A stretch of 20,461 bases of DNA, taken from assembly GCA_038227745.1 (NCBI GenBank), contig JBBRPS010000066.1, positions 1-20,461 of the forward strand, read 5' to 3'. Origin of the DNA: DASPXY01 sp038227745 (lineage in GTDB: Bacteria > Planctomycetota > Planctomycetia > Gemmatales > Gemmataceae). The position numbers and the translations under genes are program-made. Of this stretch, positions 14,964 through 20,461 are shown one piece after another (position 1 is the first letter of the stretch; each line of letters begins with the position of its first letter). Below the pieces are notes generated by a model. That model ran no database searches and had not been told where the DNA came from. It was given only the letters and a program-made list of their open reading frames with translations.

Positions 14964-15938
14964 ATGAACACCGCGCTGCTGACCCTCGCTCTCGTGGCCC
15001 TGGCGCCCGCCGACCCACCCGCGTTCAAGGACCGCGAACGCCATCCGCTGGCGCCGAGCCTGCCGCTCCTCACCGAGAAAGAGCAGGAAGCGATCGAAAA
15101 AGTCATCGATCGCCTCATCGAGTACGACATCGGCAAGCTGAAGGGGACCGCGGGCAAGAAGGCTCTCGCCGACTTCAAGACGCTCGGGCCGGAAGCCATC
15201 CCCGCGCTCATCGAGGGGCTCAACCGGGCCGCGACCATGGAGGCGAGCTGCCCGGCGGTGCTGATCGCCAAGAAACTGGCGGAGATGCTCAGCGCCTCCG
15301 AGGACAGTGAACTCCTCGACTTCGCGCGCGAGAACATCGGCGCGGGCGTCAAGACACGCCGGCACACCGTCGTCCTCAAGGACCTCAAGGTGACCTGTCA
15401 GCTCCGCAAGGCGGCCCTGCAGCGCCGGTTGCTGGCCCTGAAGCGAACCGGCGGCGCGAAACCGCCGCGCTCGATGAGCGTCGTCGAGTTGGCCGACGCG
15501 GCCGGCAGCGAGCGCGGGCCGCGCCTCAAGTTGATCCTGGCGGAACTGGGCGGGCGCCCGGGCGAGAAGGCCGTCGCGGCGCTGGGGGCGGCCGCCGGCG
15601 CCTACGAGGGCGACGTCCGCCAGGCCGCCCGCGACGCCCTGGCGAAGAACCTGGCGCGGGCGAGTGCGGCGGGCCTCAAGGCCAAGCTCGCGGACGACCG
15701 GGCGGAGGTCCGCATCGCCGCGGCGCGCGCCGTCGCCGCGCGGGGGCTGCGCTTCGGCCCTGAGCTAATCGCGCTCCTCACCGACTCCGAGGGCGAGGTG
15801 CGCCAGGCAGCGCGGCAGGCCCTGGTGCGCCTCAGTCGCGGCAACGATTACGGCCCCGAACGCGGCGCCAGCGAGGCCGACCTCGAGGCCGCGGTGCGCC
15901 GGTGGCGCGCCTGGTGGGAGAAGCAAGACCGCAGGTAA
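14964..15938 (+). CDS. secreted HEAT-repeat protein
   Basis: The 324-residue protein begins MNTALLTLALVALAPADPPA, a short signal peptide with a likely cleavage after ALA or APA. Mature residues 35-130 are helical without a clear repeat (TLGPEAIPALIEGLNRAA is one HEAT-like unit). From about residue 170 onwards HEAT units recur: GEKAVAALGAAAGAYEGD, VRQAARDALAKNLARAS, AAGLKAKLADDRAEVRIAAARAVAA, and FGPELIALLTDSEGEVRQAARQALVRLS. The end, LEAAVRRWRAWWEKQ, is a tail often seen in planctomycete HEAT proteins. HEAT solenoids bind other proteins; this one would act outside the cytoplasmic membrane. GGGACG lies about 6 nt before the ATG. It is divergent from the helicase and cytochrome relic, and no partner is evident. 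Confidence 0.88.
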   Translation: MNTALLTLALVALAPADPPAFKDRERHPLAPSLPLLTEKEQEAIEKVIDRLIEYDIGKLKGTAGKKALADFKTLGPEAIPALIEGLNRAATMEASCPAVLIAKKLAEMLSASEDSELLDFARENIGAGVKTRRHTVVLKDLKVTCQLRKAALQRRLLALKRTGGAKPPRSMSVVELADAAGSERGPRLKLILAELGGRPGEKAVAALGAAAGAYEGDVRQAARDALAKNLARASAAGLKAKLADDRAEVRIAAARAVAARGLRFGPELIALLTDSEGEVRQAARQALVRLSRGNDYGPERGASEADLEAAVRRWRAWWEKQDRR

Positions 15939-16264
15939 CAGGCCCTGTCCCCGGTCCGGACGGCGGGCCGGGGAGACTTCCCCTCCCTTCGCAGCCTCTC
16001 TCCTTCTCCCCTCCCGCCACACTTCGCTGAATTACCGAGTAAGTGGGCAGAAAAAGAGCGAGTGGTCCAAAATCGCCCACGGGTGTGACCGAATCTGCCT
16101 CATCTCGCCCCCCCGCGGCACGGGCCATCGTGCGATGCCTTACGGAACTCGCCTCCCCTTGAGGACTTGATGCGAATGCCCATCCCGAGCTGCCGGCGGC
16201 GCATGTTTTGCTGCTTATCATCGCCAGAACGGAAACAACCATCCCTTCGTCATGGAGGAATATC
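15939..16264. other. noncoding leader region upstream of csrA
   Basis: A 326-bp gap between the HEAT gene and csrA. It is locally A-rich near 16030-16065 but I find no convincing -35/-10 pair and no hairpin. GGA occurs at 16231-16233 and twice in GGAGGAA at 16254-16260; GGA triplets are the core of CsrA-binding sites, so the second pair, overlapping the csrA ribosome-binding site, may permit autorepression. Confidence 0.4.
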
Positions 16265-16516
16265 ATGCTGGTCCTGAGCCGTAAGCCTGGCGAAAAAGTG
16301 GTCATCGGCGAAAACATCACGCTCACCATCCTCGAAGTCGTCGGGACGCGCGTCCGCGTCGGTATCGACGCCCCCGCAGATGTCCGCATCCTGCGCGGCG
16401 AGCTGGCCTGCTGGATCGACGGGAGCGAGGCACCCGAAAAGCCGGCGCGCGGCGCGAAGCCCCACCGCTCGCGGGCCTCTGTCGCGGATCAGCCCCTCCT
16501 GATCAACGCGCGCTAG
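16265..16516 (+). CDS. csrA: carbon storage regulator CsrA with C-terminal extension
   Basis: The 83-residue product starts MLVLSRKPGEKVVIG, the invariant CsrA N-terminus. It keeps ITLTILEVVGTRVRVGIDAP and the RNA-binding end VRILRGEL (R44). CsrA homodimers bind GGA motifs in mRNA leaders and control translation and stability; in many bacteria they also regulate flagella and carbon storage. The usual length is 60-70 residues, whereas this protein has about 20-25 extra basic and Ser/Ala-rich residues (PEKPARGAKPHRSRASVADQ). The start at 16265 is chosen over an upstream ATG at 16208 because GGAGGAA ends 4 nt before it and the protein then begins canonically. It converges with the SGNH gene. Confidence 0.95.
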   Translation: MLVLSRKPGEKVVIGENITLTILEVVGTRVRVGIDAPADVRILRGELACWIDGSEAPEKPARGAKPHRSRASVADQPLLINAR

Positions 16517-16519
16517 TGT

Positions 16520-16602
16520 GGGTTCAACCGACGTGCTGGCGAACGGCCGGCGTACGCCGGCCGTTCGCCAAGCATCGAACCAACGACAGGGTTCAATCGA
16601 CG
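16520..16602. repeat. 34-bp perfect palindrome flanked by direct repeats
   Basis: The core 16537-16570 is a perfect palindrome with 17-bp arms and no loop (arm TGGCGAACGGCCGGCGT). It is flanked by near-identical 14-mers GGGTTCAACCGACG (16520-16533) and GGGTTCAATCGACG (16589-16602), differing at one base. The second 14-mer contains the SGNH gene stop codon (TGA complement, 16593-16595). It may serve as a bidirectional terminator for csrA and SGNH, but the flanking repeats suggest a mobile or recombining element. Confidence 0.75.
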
Positions 16603-18296
16603 CCGTTGGACTGAGGAAGACGGAAGCGCATCTCCGGGACGCGGACCCTGTCCGCGATGAACCGGGCGATGCGGCTGTGGGCTTCCGCGCTGGGGTGCAG
16701 TTCATAACGCGACAAAGCAAAGTCGCCCCAGCGGCCGTCAAACGCATCGAGCAGCGAAAACGCCTCGAACCCCCGCTGCCGTGCCGCAATCACCGCCTGC
16801 TCCATTTGCACTCGATAATTCTGCGCCTCGGTCACGAACAGGGGGAGGGCGACGAAGGCCCGGGCCACGTTCCGCTCGTCGCACCACCGGGCGATGCGGT
16901 CCAGGCCGTCCTGGACGTACTTCCATCCCGGACTCTCGGGTTGGTGTTGCCGCCGGACGTTGGCCTCGATCTCCGCCCAGTTGGTGGTCTGGCGGACCGC
17001 CCGCATCCGATAAAACAGGTAGCTGGGAAACTTCTGCAGCAGGGCCTGGTTCAGCCACCGGGCCGCCGGCGACGGTGTGTACTGCGGGGAATCGCGCTCG
17101 GCGTCATTGAGGACATAGCAGACCACGACCAGGTCCGGTCCGAGCCGGTCGCCCGTCTTTTCCAGCAACTCCGCCTCGTCGAGCGTGTCGAAACCGCAGC
17201 AGGCGCCGGCGAACACTTCCAGCCCGGGTTGTTTCTCCCGCCAGATCTGTTCCAGCCGGGCGCTGAAGCGCTCGTGGGAGCGGACGCCGGCCCCCTCCGT
17301 AAAGGAGTCCCCGAGCAGGAGAACGCGCGGCCCGCGCTTCGCGCTCGGCTCACGGTCGTGATACCCCAGGGAGTTGCGCGGCTGGTACCATTCCGGCCAG
17401 AAATAGCGGCTGCCCGGGTTGACCGCGTAGGCGTCGAAGACGGGGACGAGACGGGCGCCGGCCTCGAACAGCAGGAACAGGAGCGCCACCATCAGGCCCG
17501 TGTGCAGGGCCCAGCCGTACACGCGCGCCGCCGCGGACAGGCGTTGCAGACTGGCCACGCGGCTGGCCCGGAATTGCCCGAACAACTGCAACAGCAACAG
17601 GAACACCAATCCCAGCAGGGCCCCCAGGTAACTCAGCTTGCCTCCGAGCGTGGCCACGTTGATCCGGTTCACCGCCAGCAACCACCAGGCGCCCGTGGCG
17701 CCCGCCAGGACAAGGAGCCAGGGGACGGAGCGATACCGCCAGTAGTCCAGACCGGCCGTCACGGCGGGACTCAGGCCGAGCAGCAGGACCAGCAGCCCCC
17801 AGAACGCGGGTTTCGCGAGGGCGGGCGGCAGCCAGGCGAGCAGCCCGTCGAGACGCTCGCCCAGCCGGTGCGGCAGGGTGAGGCTGTAAACCTTGCCGTT
17901 GGCGCGCGGGTCTGACTGGTCCGAGCTGGAAAAAAACAGGTGGTGGCCCCAGTGACTGCAGCGGCCGCCACTCTGGGTCGCGATCGCGGCGTGCGTCTGC
18001 CCCGGGAGCAGTTCCCGACCGTCTTCCCGCAGCACCAGGGCCGAGGTTCCCTCCCGATCGGAAGGCCCTTCGATGCCGAGTTGCTTCAGATCGAAGAAAA
18101 ACGAATGGCCCACATGGGGTAAGATCAGCGCGGGCGTGACGTGCGCCAGTTCATCCGACGGGAGGGGTATCCAGTCCGCGAGCAGCAGCGGCACGGCCAG
18201 GAGACAGCAGGCGGCGCGGAACGCCATCGGCCAGCGCCGCCAGAAGAGCAACACCCGTCCCAGGGCCATCCGTCGAATGGGCCACGACCATCCCAT
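16593..18296 (-). CDS. membrane-anchored SGNH/GDSL hydrolase-like protein
   Basis: The 567-residue protein starts MGWSWPIRRMALGRVLLF at 18296, where AGGAG precedes the ATG by about 7 nt; the open frame extends far upstream only as an antisense artefact of thrS. Five hydrophobic segments are visible at about residues 24-40, 165-182, 191-209, 223-240 and 265-282. The remaining C-terminal half is an SGNH domain: GDSFTEGAGV (S331, 329-338), ACCGFDTLDEAELL, VVCYVLNDAERD (N397, D398) and ELHPSAEAHSRIA (H534). The acid expected about three residues before the catalytic His is Y531, with E532 adjacent, so activity is uncertain. Such proteins de-esterify or acetylate surface glycans or act on lipids; location is the inner membrane, with the catalytic domain probably outside. 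The gene has an isolated position between csrA and thrS. Confidence 0.85.
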   Translation of the reverse strand: MGWSWPIRRMALGRVLLFWRRWPMAFRAACCLLAVPLLLADWIPLPSDELAHVTPALILPHVGHSFFFDLKQLGIEGPSDREGTSALVLREDGRELLPGQTHAAIATQSGGRCSHWGHHLFFSSSDQSDPRANGKVYSLTLPHRLGERLDGLLAWLPPALAKPAFWGLLVLLLGLSPAVTAGLDYWRYRSVPWLLVLAGATGAWWLLAVNRINVATLGGKLSYLGALLGLVFLLLLQLFGQFRASRVASLQRLSAAARVYGWALHTGLMVALLFLLFEAGARLVPVFDAYAVNPGSRYFWPEWYQPRNSLGYHDREPSAKRGPRVLLLGDSFTEGAGVRSHERFSARLEQIWREKQPGLEVFAGACCGFDTLDEAELLEKTGDRLGPDLVVVCYVLNDAERDSPQYTPSPAARWLNQALLQKFPSYLFYRMRAVRQTTNWAEIEANVRRQHQPESPGWKYVQDGLDRIARWCDERNVARAFVALPLFVTEAQNYRVQMEQAVIAARQRGFEAFSLLDAFDGRWGDFALSRYELHPSAEAHSRIARFIADRVRVPEMRFRLPQSNGVD

Positions 18297-18356
18297 GACC
18301 GACTCCTGCTGCGAGCTTTCCCCCGGTCCGGATATTACTGCGGCACGGAAGATCCT

Positions 18357-18412
18357 CACACAAGCCCGACGCGCCAGCGAGGGATCCCTCGCTGGCGCGT
18401 CGGGCTTGTGTG
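18357..18412. repeat. 56-bp perfect palindrome (REP-like element)
   Basis: Two 28-bp arms, beginning CACACAAGCCCGACGCGCCA, pair perfectly without a loop around a GGGATCCC centre. The inverted symmetry continues imperfectly outward (CGGAAGATCCT versus ACAACCTTCCG). It lies in the divergent region between the SGNH gene and thrS. I recall the translated form of this arm (QARRASEGSLAGASG) as spurious peptides in several planctomycete genomes, which would make it a dispersed repeat, but that is memory only. At mRNA level it would be an extremely stable hairpin. Confidence 0.85.
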
Positions 18413-18607
18413 ACAACCTTCCGCGCCGGAGTGATACCCCTCTGGGGACTGGGCAAGGGAGATAGCAAAGGGGCCGACTCTTGTAAACCTCAGGTGCTTT
18501 CGGCAACTCGCGCGCAGCACGGCGGCAGCGTCGTCGGTGCCGCGGGAACCTCGTAGGATAACGATTGAACCGCGCCTCCTGGTCCGCTGTCCCTACTGCA
18601 AGCCGCG

Positions 18608-18653
18608 CGGGGCGAGGCCCCGTGCCACGGCCCACCCGTGGCAACGGGTGGGC
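18608..18653 (+). other. two hairpins in thrS leader
   Basis: CGGGGC-GAG-GCCCCG (18608-18622) is a 6-bp stem with a 3-nt loop. GCCCACCCGT-GGCA-ACGGGTGGGC (18630-18653) is a 10-bp perfect stem with a 4-nt loop. They lie about 45-90 nt before the thrS start, so they could be a leader structure or a second short palindromic repeat. No T-box-like specifier loop or GGUGG antiterminator motif is seen. Confidence 0.5.
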
Positions 18654-18698
18654 TTGACGACACCGCAGACCAGGGGCCCCAGACCGAGGACGCCAATC

Positions 18699-20461
18699 AT
18701 GCTTACTCTCAAGCTCCCCGACGGCTCGACCCGACAGGTCCCCGAAGGCTCCCGGCCGCGCGACGTCGCCGAGGGCATCGGCAAGCGCCTCGCCCAGGCC
18801 GCCGTCGCAGCCCGCTTCGACGGCAAGGTGATCGACCTCGACCGCCCCTTCCCCGACTCCGGTGCGGGAGGGAGCGAGGGGGGCAACGGCGAGCACGCCT
18901 TCCAGATCCTCACCGACAAGGACCGCGATGCCCTCGACGTGCTCCGCCACAGCTGCGCCCACATCATGGCGCGGGCCGTCATGCGCCTCTTCCCCGGCGT
19001 GCAGCTCGCCTTCGGCCCGACCATCGAGAACGGCTTCTACTACGACATCGACGTTACCCCGCCCATCCGCGAGGAGGACTTCCCGCGCATCGAGGCCGAG
19101 ATGCGCAAGATCGTCAAGGAAGCCGAGCCGTTCGAGCGCTTCGAGCGGCCCACCGCCGAGGCCCGCGCCCTGTGCCGCGACCTCGGCCAGGGCTACAAGA
19201 TCGAGCACATCGACGATCTCCTCAAGGACGCGCCCAGCCTCAGCTTCTATCGCCAGGGCGAGTTCATCGACCTGTGCCGCGGTCCGCACATCCCCCACGC
19301 GGGCAAGGTCGGCGCCATCAAGATCCTCACCATCGCCGGCGCCTACTGGAAGAACGACTCCAGCCGCAAGCAGCTCCAGCGCCTCTACGGCACCGCCTTC
19401 TTCACCCAGAAGGAACTCGACGCCTACCTCCAGCAAATCGAAGAGGCGAAGAAGCGCGACCACCGCGTACTCGGCAAGCAGCTCAAGCTGTTCACCATCA
19501 GCCAGCTGGTCGGCAGCGGCCTGATCCTGTGGATGCCGAAGGGGGCGATTGTCCGCGGCCTTCTCGAAACCTTCATCAAGGACGAGCTGCTCAAACGCGG
19601 CTACGAGCCGGTCTACACGCCGCACATCGGCCGGCTGGAGCTGTACCGCACCAGCGGCCACTTCCCCTACTACCGCGACGCGCAGTTCCCGCCGATGTAC
19701 TTCCGCCCCGTCGCCGGCGCCCTCGACCTGGCGCAGCACCGCCTCGCCGCCGGGGAGCTGGACGAGAAGAAGGAGCAGGCCCTCCAGGACTACTTCAAGG
19801 AGGCCCACTTCATCCCGCCCGGCTACGCCGAGGCGCGCACCACCGCGGACAAGCTGGAGGCCGTCCACAAGATGGTCCTGCACATCCTCGACGCGATGAA
19901 CCTCGACCTGCCGGAGTACCGCAAGGCCGCCACCCCCCCCGAGCGGGCCCAGGCGCTGCTGGACTGGCTGGAGCATCAGGAGGGCTACCTGCTCAAGCCG
20001 ATGAACTGCCCGCACCACATCCAGATCTACAAGGCGGAGCCGCGCAGCTACCGCGACCTGCCCGTCCGACTGGCGGAGTTCGGCACCGTCTACCGCTTCG
20101 AGCAGACCGGCGAGCTGTCCGGCATGACCCGCGTGCGCGGCTTCACCCAGGACGACGCCCACCTCTTCGTCACCCCCGAGCAGATCGAGGCCGAGATTGG
20201 CTCCAATCTCGATCTCGTACTGTTCGTGCTGTCGAGTTTGGGGCTGAACGACTACCGCGTGCGGATCGGCCTGCGCGACCCGGCGAGCGACAAGTACGTG
20301 GGCGACCCGGCCGACTGGGACCGGGCCGAGGCGACGCTGATCGGGGTGGTGAAGTCGCGCGGCATGAACTACACCGCGGAGAAGGGCGAGGCGGCGTTCT
20401 ACGGGCCCAAGATCGACTTCGTGGTGCGCGACTGCATCGGCCGCGAGTGGCAGCTCGGCAC
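18699..20461 (+). CDS. thrS: threonyl-tRNA synthetase, 5' part
   Basis: The frame opens MLTLKLPDGSTRQVPEGSRP at 18699 with GAGGA about 8 nt upstream and runs off the window after 587 codons. The N-terminal TGS domain carries a glycine-rich insertion (SGAGGSEGGNGE, about residues 54-65). The editing site is present: H84 and H88 in RHSCAHIMA, C193 and H197 in DLCRGPH. The catalytic core includes RTSGHFPYYRDAQFPPMY and PMNCPHH (C437, zinc ligand), followed by motif-2-like YRFEQTGELSGMTRVRGFTQDDAH. Between YRDAQF and KPMNCPHH about 95 residues replace a segment of only about 15 in E. coli ThrRS. ThrRS charges tRNA-Thr and edits Ser-tRNA-Thr. The anticodon-binding domain lies beyond the window. 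Family is certain. Confidence 0.97.
   Translation, partial: MLTLKLPDGSTRQVPEGSRPRDVAEGIGKRLAQAAVAARFDGKVIDLDRPFPDSGAGGSEGGNGEHAFQILTDKDRDALDVLRHSCAHIMARAVMRLFPGVQLAFGPTIENGFYYDIDVTPPIREEDFPRIEAEMRKIVKEAEPFERFERPTAEARALCRDLGQGYKIEHIDDLLKDAPSLSFYRQGEFIDLCRGPHIPHAGKVGAIKILTIAGAYWKNDSSRKQLQRLYGTAFFTQKELDAYLQQIEEAKKRDHRVLGKQLKLFTISQLVGSGLILWMPKGAIVRGLLETFIKDELLKRGYEPVYTPHIGRLELYRTSGHFPYYRDAQFPPMYFRPVAGALDLAQHRLAAGELDEKKEQALQDYFKEAHFIPPGYAEARTTADKLEAVHKMVLHILDAMNLDLPEYRKAATPPERAQALLDWLEHQEGYLLKPMNCPHHIQIYKAEPRSYRDLPVRLAEFGTVYRFEQTGELSGMTRVRGFTQDDAHLFVTPEQIEAEIGSNLDLVLFVLSSLGLNDYRVRIGLRDPASDKYVGDPADWDRAEATLIGVVKSRGMNYTAEKGEAAFYGPKIDFVVRDCIGREWQLG

Noticed and set aside
18608..18653. T-box or other amino-acid-sensing leader for thrS
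   Set aside because: No specifier loop, no conserved GGUGG antiterminator segment and no terminator with a T-run could be found; the hairpins look like short palindromic repeats.
3559..18653. CRISPR array from the several repeats
   Set aside because: The repeats are palindromes of different sequence and size, scattered singly, with no regular spacing and no cas gene.
18297..20162. Very long minus-strand open frame continuing upstream of the SGNH gene across thrS
   Set aside because: It is antisense to an unmistakable thrS and consists of low-complexity residues; high G+C at third positions keeps the antisense frame open. The SGNH protein starts properly at 18296 after AGGAG.

Overview
The window reads as a chromosomal segment from a high-GC planctomycete, most likely of the Gemmata/Gemmataceae type. 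The evidence is indirect but consistent: very G+C-rich third codon positions, many genes without an obvious Shine-Dalgarno sequence, a neutral-ceramidase-like protein, a HEAT-repeat protein ending in a W-x-x-WW tail, a small protein resembling the TIGR02996 repeat, a threonyl-tRNA synthetase with a large catalytic-core insertion, and several long perfect palindromes between genes. There is no rRNA, tRNA or CRISPR array that I can see.

Region 1 (1-3530) is a decayed accessory/defence patch with visibly lower G+C. On the minus strand it holds a PIN-domain toxin with its antitoxin-like partner (201-907) and, overlapping the antitoxin start by ATGA, the C-terminal third of an Eco57I/MmeI-like type IIG restriction-modification methyltransferase (904-about 1749). 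That fragment stops where a truncated IS630-family transposase gene begins. The IS630 gene is itself interrupted by a 155-bp element with perfect 13-bp terminal inverted repeats starting GTAA and an 8-bp target duplication, which looks like an IS66-type MITE. A further inverted-repeat cluster follows (2251-2356), and directly after it lies a 5'-truncated, twice-frameshifted ApeA/HEPN abortive-infection gene whose HEPN arginine is replaced by leucine.

Region 2 (3530-11300) carries chromosomal-style genes. A 123-bp hairpin separates the ApeA remnant from a minus-strand radical SAM/B12-like protein and a DUF374 lysophospholipid acyltransferase, both with start codons facing away from the next block. 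The plus strand then has a ceramidase-like protein, an unrecognised all-helical protein, and a small two-gene cassette (66 aa and 205 aa) of unknown role. Facing it on the minus strand are a TIGR02996-like small protein and a dienelactone hydrolase.

Region 3 (11300-16000) is dominated by a 993-residue UvrD-type helicase with a DnaQ-type DEDDh exonuclease embedded between helicase motif IV and motifs V/VI. Upstream of it are a relic of a c-type cytochrome C-terminus and a secreted HEAT-repeat protein.

Region 4 (16000-20461) holds csrA (a post-transcriptional regulator) with a C-terminal extension, a 34-bp perfect palindrome, a membrane-anchored SGNH hydrolase on the minus strand, a 56-bp perfect palindrome plus two hairpins, and the 5' part of thrS running off the window end. 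The genes do not form one pathway; the most unusual items are the nested helicase-exonuclease, the layered mobile-element damage in the defence patch, and the family of long palindromes.
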